Shown: positions 43,182 through 51,250 of the stretch, one piece after another | How the letters are laid out: each line of letters opens with the position of its first letter | How positions within the stretch are numbered: position 1 is the first letter of the stretch | Source: JBJXHN01 sp046233135 | GTDB lineage: Bacteria > Pseudomonadota > Alphaproteobacteria > Rhodospirillales > Rhodospirillaceae | Direction of reading: 5' to 3' | Length of the DNA: 64,000 nucleotides | Assembly: GCA_046233135.1 (NCBI GenBank) | Contig: JBJXHN010000007.1 | Coordinates: forward strand, 259,426 to 323,425 | The notes under the pieces: model-generated | The model's database searches: none | What the model saw: only the letters and a program-made list of their open reading frames with translations | Told to the model about the DNA's origin: nothing | Translations under genes and position numbers: made by a program

Positions 43182-44993
43182 ATGCACCGCTACCGCACCC
43201 ATACCTGCGACGATCTCCGCCCCGCCCACGAGGGCGAGACGGTGCGCCTGTCCGGCTGGATTCATCGCAAGCGCGACCACGGCAACCTGCTGTTCGTCGA
43301 CCTGCGGGACCACTACGGTCTGACCCAGGTGGTCTGCGACATCTCGCACGAGGTGTTCCCGATTCTCGAAGGTGCGCGCCCCGAAAGCGTGCTGACGGTC
43401 ACCGGCAAGGTGGTCCTGCGCACCGAAGAGACCATCAACGCCAAGCTGTCCACCGGGGCCATCGAAGTGGTCGCGGCAACGGTCGAGGTGCAGTCCGCCG
43501 CCGACGTGCTGCCGATGCAGGTGGCCGGCGATCAGGAATTCCCCGAAGACATCCGGCTGACCAACCGCTTTCTGGACCTGCGCCGTCCGGACGTGCATGC
43601 CAACATGATCCTGCGGTCCAAGGTGATTGCCAGCCTGCGCCGCCGCATGACCGATCAGGGCTTCCTGGAATACCAGACGCCGATCCTGACTGCGTCCAGC
43701 CCCGAAGGCGCGCGTGACTTCCTGGTGCCGTCGCGCATGCATCCCGGCAAGTTCTATGCGCTGCCCCAGGCGCCGCAGCAGTTCAAGCAGCTGCTGATGG
43801 TCAGCGGCTTCGACCGCTATTTCCAGATCGCGCCGTGCTTCCGTGACGAAGACAGCCGCGCCGACCGCAGCCCGGGCGAATTCTATCAGCTCGATTTCGA
43901 AATGAGCTTCGTCACCCAGGACGACGTGTTCAACGCCATCGAACCGGTGCTGGCCGGGGTGTTCGAGGAATTCGGCGGCGACCGGGCGGTGACCAAGCCG
44001 CCGTTCCCGCGCATTCCCTTCGACGAGGCCATGCTGAAGTACGGCTCCGACAAGCCCGACCTGCGCAACCCGCTGGTGTGCGCCGATGTCACCGAATCCT
44101 TCCGGGACGGCGGCTTCGGCCTGTTCTCCAAGCAGGTGGCTGCCGGGTCTGTGGTGCGGGCCATTCCGGCGCCGGGGGCCGCGAGCCGTCCGCGCGGCTG
44201 GTTCGACAAGCTGAACGACTGGGCGCGGGAAAACGGCGCGGGCGGTCTGGGCTACATCATCTATGGCGAAGATGGTCCGCGCGGCCCCATCGCCAAGAAC
44301 CTGGAAGCCGACCGGGTGGATGCCATCCGCGAAACCGTGGGCCTGAAGGCCGGCGATGCCGTCTTCTTTGCCTGCGACAAGGCGCTGAAGGCCGCCAAGT
44401 TCTCCGGCCTGGTGCGCGAGCGGCTCTGCGACGATCTGGAACTGCGCGAAACCGGCGTGTTCAAGTTCTGCTGGACCGTTGACTTCCCGATGTACGAAAT
44501 GAACGAAGACACCGGGCAGATCGAATTCAGCCACAACCCGTTTTCCATGCCCCAGGGCGAGCTGGAAGCGCTGGAGACCATGGACCCGCTGGATATCAAG
44601 GCCTTCCAATACGACATCGTCTGTAATGGCGTGGAACTGTCCTCGGGCGCCATCCGGAACCACCGCCCGGACATCATGTACAAGGCCTTCGAGATCGCCG
44701 GCTATTCCAACGAGGAAGTGGAATCCCGCTTTGGCGGCATGCTGCGCGCCTTCAAGTACGGTGCCCCGCCGCACGGTGGCTCGGCCCCGGGCGTGGATCG
44801 CATCGTGATGCTGCTGGCCGACGAGCCGAACATCCGTGAAGTCATTCTGTTCCCGATGAACGGTCAGGCACAGGACCTGCTGATGCAGGCCCCGAATTCG
44901 GTCAGCGAGAAGCAGTTGAAGGAACTGCATATCAAACTCGACCTGCCCAAGAAGGCGGTCAAGGTGAAGGACGGGGACAAGGCCGAAGGCTGA
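43182..44993 (+). CDS. aspS: aspartyl-tRNA synthetase (probably non-discriminating)
   Basis: 603 aa class IIb synthetase of bacterial type. OB-fold anticodon domain (VRLSGWIHRKRDHGNLLFVDLRDHYG, broken here for reading), motif 2 around CFRDEDSRADRSPGE, and motif 3 GGSAPGVDRIVMLL. H33 in RKRDHG matches the His that marks non-discriminating AspRS (H31 in Pseudomonas; Leu in E. coli). It would then charge both tRNA-Asp and tRNA-Asn, with GatCAB making Asn-tRNA. The discrimination call is inferred from one residue. The start codon at 43182 opens the conserved MHRYRTHTC N-terminus. A palindromic repeat follows 7 bp after the stop. Confidence 0.95.
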   Translation: MHRYRTHTCDDLRPAHEGETVRLSGWIHRKRDHGNLLFVDLRDHYGLTQVVCDISHEVFPILEGARPESVLTVTGKVVLRTEETINAKLSTGAIEVVAATVEVQSAADVLPMQVAGDQEFPEDIRLTNRFLDLRRPDVHANMILRSKVIASLRRRMTDQGFLEYQTPILTASSPEGARDFLVPSRMHPGKFYALPQAPQQFKQLLMVSGFDRYFQIAPCFRDEDSRADRSPGEFYQLDFEMSFVTQDDVFNAIEPVLAGVFEEFGGDRAVTKPPFPRIPFDEAMLKYGSDKPDLRNPLVCADVTESFRDGGFGLFSKQVAAGSVVRAIPAPGAASRPRGWFDKLNDWARENGAGGLGYIIYGEDGPRGPIAKNLEADRVDAIRETVGLKAGDAVFFACDKALKAAKFSGLVRERLCDDLELRETGVFKFCWTVDFPMYEMNEDTGQIEFSHNPFSMPQGELEALETMDPLDIKAFQYDIVCNGVELSSGAIRNHRPDIMYKAFEIAGYSNEEVESRFGGMLRAFKYGAPPHGGSAPGVDRIVMLLADEPNIREVILFPMNGQAQDLLMQAPNSVSEKQLKELHIKLDLPKKAVKVKDGDKAEG

Positions 44994-45000
44994 GGCTCTA

Positions 45001-45044
45001 CATCGAGCGGAAAAGTGGGTACCGGTTTTCCGCTCCACTTGATG
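45001..45044. repeat. dispersed palindromic element (also at 53889-53942)
   Basis: Nested stem: CATCGAG with CTTGATG outside, CGGAAAA with TTTTCCG inside, an 11-nt loop GTGGGTACCGG and an asymmetric CTCCA on the right. The copy at 53889 has the same architecture, with its first core pair changed from C-G to T-A. It starts 7 bp after the aspS stop and may end that transcript. The exact 22-mer of 2860-2881 follows at 45051-45072. Confidence 0.75.
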
Positions 45045-45050
45045 CTCTAC

Positions 45051-45072
45051 CGCCTCCGTTTGGGTCGATGCA
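45051..45072. repeat. second copy of the 22-bp exact repeat
   Basis: Identical to 2860-2881. Here it directly follows the palindromic element, so the two may belong to one composite repeat of about 72 bp, of which 2860-2881 is a partial copy. Confidence 0.7.
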
Positions 45073-45087
45073 CTGGGCACCCGTCCG

Positions 45088-45105
45088 GTGTGATTGTCAT
45101 CACAC
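45088..45105. promoter_or_regulatory. CRP-type binding site
   Basis: GTGTGA, TTGTCA, TCACAC: a perfect match to the TGTGA-N6-TCACA half-site arrangement recognised by CRP/FNR-family regulators. It lies 132 bp before the 76-aa gene. It overlaps by 3 bp with the 14-bp palindrome CACTGAATTCAGTG (45103-45116). Confidence 0.6.
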
Positions 45106-45126
45106 TGAATTCAGTGAAGAAATTTT

Positions 45127-45156
45127 GTCCGGCCGTGATCACTGTCACGGCCGGAC
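45127..45156. other. perfect 12-bp hairpin
   Basis: GTCCGGCCGTGA (45127-45138) and its complement (45145-45156) around a 6-nt loop, 81 bp before the 76-aa gene. No T-tract on either side in the right place. It may be a leader structure of that gene or a late aspS terminator. Confidence 0.5.
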
Positions 45157-45236
45157 GCGTGTTCGGGGCATAGGGTTGATTTCGGAGAGCGGCCGCATCG
45201 GTGCCGCCCCGAATGGACTGCGAAAGGATCGCCCCG

Positions 45237-45467
45237 ATGGCTACGCCCCATGCCGCGTTTTCACCGCATCACTCCATCGTTCCGTCCATGGCCACGGCCG
45301 AGGATCTGGCAGGCTTCAGCATGGTGGATTTGTCTGCCCTGGAAGGGGCCATGCTGCTGGGCCGTCAGGAACGGCGGCCGATGCATCGCGCGGCCACGTC
45401 TCCGGTGATGGTCGACCCGCTGACACTGTTTCGGGATGTGATCATCGATCTGAGGTCGCGCGCCTGA
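45237..45467 (+). CDS. uncharacterised 76-aa protein
   Basis: ATG at 45237 with AAAGGA about 10 nt upstream; an earlier ATG (45213) is less well placed. No TM segment or known motif; the middle MATAEDLAGFSMVDLSALEG looks helical and the C-terminus basic. Reasons to believe it: a ribosome site, a dense promoter-side block with a CRP-type site and two further palindromes, and codon use like its neighbours. Its last 26 bp overlap the end of the convergent glycosyltransferase gene. Function unknown. Confidence 0.5.
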   Translation: MATPHAAFSPHHSIVPSMATAEDLAGFSMVDLSALEGAMLLGRQERRPMHRAATSPVMVDPLTLFRDVIIDLRSRA

Positions 45468-46641
45468 CGGCTTCGGCGATGGCGTGGTCAGGGCTGATGT
45501 TCAGGCAGAATTTCGCCAGCTCCCGGGCCTGATCCGCGTGCCCCGACAGCTGCAAGGCTGCGGCCGACAGAGCCAGACCGTCGGGATCGTCGGCGCTGAC
45601 GTCCAGCAGCCGACGGACGGCCTGTAGTGTTGCTTCCACATCGCCATGGTCCAGCGCGGACCGGGCTTCGGCCACCAAGCGGCGCCCCAGCGCACCCCGC
45701 CGGCTCGCCCAATAGGCTGCTGCTGCCGGACCGATCCAGGGGGGCACGGGGCATGCATATATCCTGCGGAAAGCATCGGTCATTGGCAAGTCCACCACTA
45801 CCGCTTCGGGCAGGATCGGCGGCACGAGAGTGTCGGGTAGTGGCTGGTCGAGGGACAGGACACCGCAGTGGGTGCCGCTGCCATCCATGCCGATGTTGGC
45901 GCTGAGACTGCGGATCGGCTTCAGAGAAACCCCGTCATTGATGAAATGGGCGAACGTGAAGCACGAGTCCCAGGATTGCAGGCGTCCCAGTCGCTGGCCG
46001 GCGACGAGTTGCAACCGGTCCTGCCCGCCCATGGCAAAGCGGGCCTGGGCGTTCAGATCGGCAGCCAGGCTGTCGTACCCATCGAGCTCCCAATCCACCT
46101 TGGCCCATCGGTCGGCCCAACTGGCCCACCCCCACACGCTTTCCCGCAGGCAGAACCAGGTTCCGTCGGGATCGACACCGCCCGGCAAGGGCATGATGCC
46201 GGACGGCGGCATCCAGGTGCTGATCGAAAAGACTTCCGGGCGGTCAGAATAAATTTCTAGAGCCTTGTTTAAATAGGTGAGAGCGCAGGGTGCCAGACAG
46301 ATGTCGTCTTCGACGACGATGGCGCGGCCATGGGAGTCCATCAGCCGGCTGACCCCCTCGATCACCGAGCGGGACAGTCCCTTATTGACAGGCGCGACAA
46401 TCATTTCGACCGACGCGAAGGCGCCTTCGGCGGCTTGCAGGGCGGCGGTGCGGGCACCCTGGCAAGGGGCTTCGTCATCACCGTTGCGTGGACCGTCTGC
46501 GAATAGAGTCAGGGCCGTTTCGCGGGCCAGCGGGCTCTTGGCCAGGGCTTCGATGGCCTGACGCGTGTGATCAGGCCGCCGGAAGAGAAAGAAGGCGATC
46601 GGGGCCGGATCCGACGGATGCCTGGAAACCTTGCCGGTCAT
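45442..46641 (-). CDS. glycosyltransferase (GNT-I-like/GT-A fold)
   Basis: 399 aa from the ATG at 46641, which overlaps the upstream gene's stop in an ATGA. N-terminal GT-A fold: PIAFFLFRRPDHTRQAIEAL, then LTLFADGPRNGDDE, and the metal-binding acidic run VVEDDI (E111-D113). CLAPCALTYLNKALEIY and SISTWMPPSG are typical of GNT-I-like sugar transferases. The last ~90 residues (ARSALDHGDVEATLQAVRRLL, then ALSAAALQLSGHADQARELA) form TPR-like helices. Cytoplasmic. It acts with the upstream GT4 enzyme, probably in surface glycan synthesis. Confidence 0.78.
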   Translation of the reverse strand: MTGKVSRHPSDPAPIAFFLFRRPDHTRQAIEALAKSPLARETALTLFADGPRNGDDEAPCQGARTAALQAAEGAFASVEMIVAPVNKGLSRSVIEGVSRLMDSHGRAIVVEDDICLAPCALTYLNKALEIYSDRPEVFSISTWMPPSGIMPLPGGVDPDGTWFCLRESVWGWASWADRWAKVDWELDGYDSLAADLNAQARFAMGGQDRLQLVAGQRLGRLQSWDSCFTFAHFINDGVSLKPIRSLSANIGMDGSGTHCGVLSLDQPLPDTLVPPILPEAVVVDLPMTDAFRRIYACPVPPWIGPAAAAYWASRRGALGRRLVAEARSALDHGDVEATLQAVRRLLDVSADDPDGLALSAAALQLSGHADQARELAKFCLNISPDHAIAEAVRRATSDR

Positions 46642-47981
46642 TTGCAGGCCTGCTCCCGGTCGGACAGGCGATCGAGCAGGAAGGCCCGCCACCGTCCGGC
46701 GACGGCTTCCAGGCTGTGATAGGCTTCGACAGCGCGGCGGCCGGCGCGGCCGAGGCGGGCGCGTTCCCGGGGGTCGTCCAGCAGGGCCGCACAGATGTCG
46801 AGCAACGCGCTTTCGTCCTCGGCGGGCACCAGGGCCATGCCCTGGCCCAGACCCACTTCGGGCAGGCCCCCCACGCCCATGGCCGCCACCGGACGGGCGC
46901 AGGCGGCGGCTTCCAGCGCGGTCTGGCCGAAGGTCTCCGCTTTGGAGAACAGAACCACCAGGTCGGCGGCGCCGTAAGCCAGCGGCATCATCTGCGGATG
47001 AAGCTGGGCATGGTAGGTGACGTTGGGCTGGGCGCGCAGCCAGTCCGCGTCGGCTCCGAACGCGCCGACCACCAGCAGGTGGGGCAGGGCAGGCAGGGTA
47101 CGCAATCCCCGCACCATGGAGCGTCGGCGGGCGGCGCCCTTGTACGGATTGTCGAAATTGACAGCCGGGACCAACACCACGGGGGAGGCATCGGCCTGGG
47201 TGGGAATGCCCAGGGCGCGGCGGGAGACATGGGGGCTATGCGGCGTCATGGCCAGATCGTCCAGGCCGAGAGGCAGGGTAGCGATCAGAGGCGGCGCATC
47301 GGGGAAGCGCCGGCGCACTTGGTTGGCAGACCAATGGCTGTTGGCGGCCACGCAGACCCCCGGCGTGGTCAGGACTTCGCCCCGGCTCCGCCACAGGGCG
47401 GCGATCTCGTCCCGGGGAAAGACGGGATATTCTTCGGCCGTCGGACAGGTGGCGTCGCAGCCTGCTTCGTCAGCGAACAGGGCGCAGGGGCCGGGATAGG
47501 GACAGCGGCCGGTAATCGCGTACAGGTCGTGGGTGACCAGGGCGACGACGGGCACGATGTCCGCCGCTTCCGCCATCCATTCCAGGGGCCAGCGGGCGCC
47601 ATGGACCATGCCGCAGATCACCACGTCCGGGATGAAGGCCTCCAGCAGGGTCATGAAACGCTTGCGCGCGCCGGCCTCCACGGCGCCACCCGGGTCATCG
47701 GCCGGGATCATGGGCAGGGCGACGGCGCCGTCGAAGACACCGGGGAACGTTTCGAGAAATGCCAGTTCGGCGTGGGTGTGGACCCCGGTCAGGGCATCCC
47801 CGTAGGCCAGCGCCACCCGATGACCGGCCAGCAACAGGGCTGCGGCCAGACGGCCGGTGGCAATGCCGGCGCCGAAGCGGATGCCGCTGTCGTTGACCAG
47901 AAGAATGCGCAGGGGCTCGTCCGCGTCAAGACGGCGGCGGGCTTCGGAAGCGCGAAGGTAGAGGGAGGCTGCTTGAATCAT
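46638..47981 (-). CDS. GT4-family glycosyltransferase
   Basis: 447 aa GT-B fold. N-terminal RILLVNDSGIRFGAGIATGRLAAALLLAGH, and C-terminal nucleotide-binding FSKAETFGQTALEAAACARPVAAMGVGGLPE with the E-x7-E pair. A Cys-containing segment (GRCPYPGPCALFADEAGCDATCPT) in the middle has four closely spaced Cys and may hold zinc or disulfides. It is the first gene of a two-gene unit with the GNT-I-like transferase (4-bp overlap). Donor and acceptor unknown; retaining transfer from an NDP-sugar is the family norm. Confidence 0.85.
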   Translation of the reverse strand: MIQAASLYLRASEARRRLDADEPLRILLVNDSGIRFGAGIATGRLAAALLLAGHRVALAYGDALTGVHTHAELAFLETFPGVFDGAVALPMIPADDPGGAVEAGARKRFMTLLEAFIPDVVICGMVHGARWPLEWMAEAADIVPVVALVTHDLYAITGRCPYPGPCALFADEAGCDATCPTAEEYPVFPRDEIAALWRSRGEVLTTPGVCVAANSHWSANQVRRRFPDAPPLIATLPLGLDDLAMTPHSPHVSRRALGIPTQADASPVVLVPAVNFDNPYKGAARRRSMVRGLRTLPALPHLLVVGAFGADADWLRAQPNVTYHAQLHPQMMPLAYGAADLVVLFSKAETFGQTALEAAACARPVAAMGVGGLPEVGLGQGMALVPAEDESALLDICAALLDDPRERARLGRAGRRAVEAYHSLEAVAGRWRAFLLDRLSDREQACK

Positions 47982-48010
47982 GGTCCATCGAGTGTAGCGG
48001 AAGATCGCGC

Positions 48011-49180
48011 CTAAATCACGGCCTGCTCCAGCACGGGCGCGCGGTCGGGGGCGAAGCGGGAAAGGTCCAGGGTGGTGAAGCGGCCGTGCAGGATCAATTC
48101 TGCGACTGCCCGTCCCACCGCCGGCGACTGCTGAATGCCGTGACCGGAGAAGCCGTTGGCCAGCATCAGGTTCGGTCGCTCCGGGTGCCAGCCGATCAGG
48201 GCGTTGGCATCAACCGTGTTCATGGCGTAGTGGCCGGCCCAGGCGCCGGCGAAGCGCAGGCGCTCGAAGGCCGGGATGCGGTCGGCCAGCAGGGGCCACA
48301 GCCGCTCGTCGAACAGGTCGTAGGCCACATCCAGATCCAGGGTGTCGTGGTCATCGGCGGCAGCGGGCGGCAGACCGCAGAGAAACCTGTCGCCCTCCGG
48401 CCGGACATAAAAGCCCGACGGATCGATGATCATCGGACAGCCGGGCAGGGTGTCGGGGCAGGTAAAGGTAAAAACGCAGCGCCTGCGGGGGCGCACCGGC
48501 ACATCGACGCCGGCCATTGCCGCTGCCAGATGGGCGCGCGGCCCGGCGGCGTTGACGCAGACCGCGCAGCCCAAGGCCGATCCGTCATCCAGATTCAGGC
48601 CGGTAACCCGGGTACGGTCAAGGCTCAGGCCGACGACCTCGGCTTTGCGGAACACGGCCCCCTGATGGCGGGCACGGCTGCGGAACGCCTGCAGCAGGGC
48701 ATAGGGATCGAACCACCCTTCGTCGCAGCGCCCCAGGCTGCCGAGCGCGATGTCGTCCACCCGTAGCCAGGGGAACCGGGCGGACAGCGCATCAGGGCTG
48801 AGCAGGTCCACCGGCGCGCCTTCGGCCTGCTGGACGCGGTGGTTGGCCTCCAGCACCGGCCGCCCGGCGGCGGTGGCGAGGAAAAGGTAGCCGCCTTCGA
48901 CGAGGCTGAGGTGAGGTGGTTCGCAGCCGGGAACGGCCAGGATTTCCGGCGCCCGGCGCAGGAAGTCGATGCCGAAGCGGGAAATGCGCACATTCTCGGC
49001 CGTGGAAAATTGCTGGCGGATCGAGCCGACGGAGCGGGTGGTGGAGCACTCGGCATAGGTGGGGTCTCGCTCCAGGACCGTTACCTTGCCGGCCATGACC
49101 GGATCGGTGGTCAGGAAATAGGCGATGGCAGCGCCGATGACGCCCCCGCCGATAATGGCCACCTCGACCGCGTCGCGCAT
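48011..49180 (-). CDS. FAD-dependent oxidoreductase (DAO family)
   Basis: 389 aa from the ATG at 49180 with AAGGGGG upstream. FAD-binding GGGVIGAAIAY (11-21) and the second strand VTVLERD. ECSTTRSVGSIRQQFST places it with sarcosine/dimethylglycine and D-amino-acid oxidase-like enzymes; CDEGWFDPYALLQAF and NGFSGHGIQQSPAVGRAVAELI are family blocks. It would oxidise a secondary amine or amino acid with FAD in the cytoplasm. It sits 29 bp upstream of the glycosyltransferase pair on the same strand but probably not in one pathway. Confidence 0.9.
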   Translation of the reverse strand: MRDAVEVAIIGGGVIGAAIAYFLTTDPVMAGKVTVLERDPTYAECSTTRSVGSIRQQFSTAENVRISRFGIDFLRRAPEILAVPGCEPPHLSLVEGGYLFLATAAGRPVLEANHRVQQAEGAPVDLLSPDALSARFPWLRVDDIALGSLGRCDEGWFDPYALLQAFRSRARHQGAVFRKAEVVGLSLDRTRVTGLNLDDGSALGCAVCVNAAGPRAHLAAAMAGVDVPVRPRRRCVFTFTCPDTLPGCPMIIDPSGFYVRPEGDRFLCGLPPAAADDHDTLDLDVAYDLFDERLWPLLADRIPAFERLRFAGAWAGHYAMNTVDANALIGWHPERPNLMLANGFSGHGIQQSPAVGRAVAELILHGRFTTLDLSRFAPDRAPVLEQAVI

Positions 49181-49360
49181 GCACGCCCCCTTTCCGCTGG
49201 ATGGAGGGGAGAGGACCGATCCCCGAAGCGATGGCGATTCAGGGACTTCCGGCGCCACAGCCTCTTGTGGTCACAGGGCGCCAGGGGCCATATGCTAAGC
49301 ACAGGCCCGATCAAAGGGCCAGCTGGGAAGCGACGAAAAAACCGAAAGGGAGTGTGTTTC

Positions 49361-50269
49361 ATGCGCACAGGACGTGCGGACGCCGTGCGGACCAACAATT
49401 CGGGCGAATCCCCGGCATCCCGGGGGCTGGTCCGGAGCCGGGGCAGGGTCGGGACCGGCCTGACCGCCAGCCTGACCTTCGGGGCCGTTGTCGGTCTGGG
49501 GGTCGTGGCCGGGTTCCCGGCGGCGGCGCAGGCCACGCCCCATCTGGCCTCTCACGAAGCGGCCTATCGCCTCAGCCTTGCCTCCGCCGAACCGGGCAGC
49601 GTGGTGGGCGCCCAGGGCACCATGACCTACCGCATGGAAAGCACCTGTGCCGGCTGGACGCTGGAAACCCGCACGCGCCTGATCCTGTCCTATGCCCAGG
49701 GCCGGTCGGTGGATAACGAGTGGGAATATGTCGCCTACGAGGGGCAGGACGGCAAGGACTACAATTTCTTCATCCGCAACAAGATGGAAGGCCGCGTGGT
49801 CGAGGTGAAGGAAGGCCGTGCCACCGTACCTGGCGCCGCCGTCTTCCAGCAGCCTGAGGATGCGCAGGCCGAACTGGCCGCCGACACCCTGTTCCCCAGC
49901 GCCCACACCCTGGCCATTCTGGAAGCCGCCGAGGCGGGGAAGAAATTCGTCTCCCGTTCGGTCTTTGACGGCACCACCCCCTATGGCGCATCGCTTGTCA
50001 CGGCCTTCATGGGCAAGGAACTGCCGGCCGGCACGAAGGGCGAACTGGACAACCCCCTGCTCGACACGCCGTCCTGGCCGATGACCATCGCCTTCTTCCC
50101 CCCGGAAGGAGAGCCGGACGTGGATCAGGATACCCCCAGCTACGAGGTGTCCGTGCGCTATCACGACAACGGCGTGGCGCAGGATATGGTTCAGGACTTC
50201 GGCTATTTCACCCTGGCGTCGAAGCTGACGAACCTGAAGGCGCTGCCCGAACCCGACTGTTCGAAGTAA
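49361..50269 (+). CDS. EipB/DUF1849 cell-envelope integrity protein
   Basis: 302 aa from the ATG at 49361. A long N-terminal region with a hydrophobic stretch (about 33-55, LTASLTFGAVVGLGVVAGFP) and cleavage near AAAQA gives a periplasmic protein. The mature part opens LASHEAAYRLSLASAEPGS and contains MTYRMESTCAGW (C96) and a C-terminal PDCSK (C300), the cysteine pair that forms a disulfide in Brucella EipB. EipB folds as a spiral beta-barrel and maintains envelope integrity with EipA and TtpA. Divergent from the oxidoreductase gene. Confidence 0.85.
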   Translation: MRTGRADAVRTNNSGESPASRGLVRSRGRVGTGLTASLTFGAVVGLGVVAGFPAAAQATPHLASHEAAYRLSLASAEPGSVVGAQGTMTYRMESTCAGWTLETRTRLILSYAQGRSVDNEWEYVAYEGQDGKDYNFFIRNKMEGRVVEVKEGRATVPGAAVFQQPEDAQAELAADTLFPSAHTLAILEAAEAGKKFVSRSVFDGTTPYGASLVTAFMGKELPAGTKGELDNPLLDTPSWPMTIAFFPPEGEPDVDQDTPSYEVSVRYHDNGVAQDMVQDFGYFTLASKLTNLKALPEPDCSK

Positions 50270-50310
50270 CCCGCGACACTGGATATGACCAAGACCGGAG
50301 GGGGGGCGTG

Positions 50311-51225
50311 TCAGCGCTCCCCTTTGCCCCATAGCCAGGCCGCCCCGCGTACGCCGCTGGAATCGCCGAAGCGGGGGCGAAGGATGCGGGTGGTGCACTC
50401 GCCGCCGAACACCCGGCCGGGCAGCAGGCGGGGCAGGGCTTCGGTCAGATGGGGCATGGCGCCCACGCCGCCGCCCAGCACGACCACTTCTGGATCGATG
50501 ATGCCGATGACCACCGCAAGTGCCCGGGCCAGCCGGTCCGTATGGCGGGTCAGGGTCGCCGCGCAATCCGCATCCCCCAGGGTGGCGCCGTAGGAGATCT
50601 CTGTACCGCTCAAGGCGCGGCCGGTGTGGAGCAGGTGGTCGGCGGCGATGCCGGGGCCGGACAGGAACGTTTCCACGCAGCCGTCGCGGCCACAGTAGCA
50701 GCGACGGCCCGGTCTTTCGTCGCCGGTCATCCACGGCAGGGGCATATGGCCCCATTCGCCGGCCGTGCCGTTGGGGCCTTCCAGGATCCGGCCGTTGACC
50801 ACCACGCCGGCACCGACCCCGGTGCCGAGGATCACGCCGAACACGCTGGCGGCGTCCCTGCCGGCTCCGTCCGTGGCTTCGGACAGGGCGAAGCAGTCGG
50901 CATCGTTGGCCAGGCGCACGGGGCGATCCAGCACACGGGCCAGATCCCTGTCGAGGGGGCGGCCGTTCAGCCAGGTGGAATTGGCATTCTTCACCTGCCC
51001 GGTGTGACGGCTGATCGTGCCGGGAATGCCGACGCCGACCGTCCCCCGGGCACCGACGTCCCGTTCCAGGCCGGCCACCAGATCGGCGACGCAGCGCAAG
51101 GTGGCGTCGTAGTCGTCCCGGGGTGTGGCCACACGGCGGCGGGCAAGGGTCCGCCCGTCGGAATCCGCCAGGACGATCCCCTCGATCTTGGTGCCGCCCT
51201 GGTCGATACCGATACGCACGGTCAT
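50311..51225 (-). CDS. ROK-family sugar kinase (fructokinase/N-acetylhexosamine kinase-like)
   Basis: 304 aa from the ATG at 51225. Phosphate-binding GIDQGGTKIEG (6-16), catalytic D108 in RLANDAD, second phosphate loop GVILGTGVGAG (130-140), and the ROK zinc site with H160 and C176, C178, C183 (CYCGRDGC). Phosphorylates a hexose at the 6-position with ATP in the cytosol. Fructose (Mak-like) is the common annotation for proteins of this length, but N-acetylglucosamine or N-acetylmannosamine cannot be excluded. Directly downstream of the sensor kinase gene (25-bp gap). Confidence 0.9.
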   Translation of the reverse strand: MTVRIGIDQGGTKIEGIVLADSDGRTLARRRVATPRDDYDATLRCVADLVAGLERDVGARGTVGVGIPGTISRHTGQVKNANSTWLNGRPLDRDLARVLDRPVRLANDADCFALSEATDGAGRDAASVFGVILGTGVGAGVVVNGRILEGPNGTAGEWGHMPLPWMTGDERPGRRCYCGRDGCVETFLSGPGIAADHLLHTGRALSGTEISYGATLGDADCAATLTRHTDRLARALAVVIGIIDPEVVVLGGGVGAMPHLTEALPRLLPGRVFGGECTTRILRPRFGDSSGVRGAAWLWGKGER

Positions 51226-51250
51226 CCGCTGCCCCCTGTCCAGGCCGGTC

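Noticed and set aside
42963..45080. 705-codon minus-strand frame opposite aspS
   Set aside because: Antisense to motifs 2 and 3 of AspRS; no similarity of its own.
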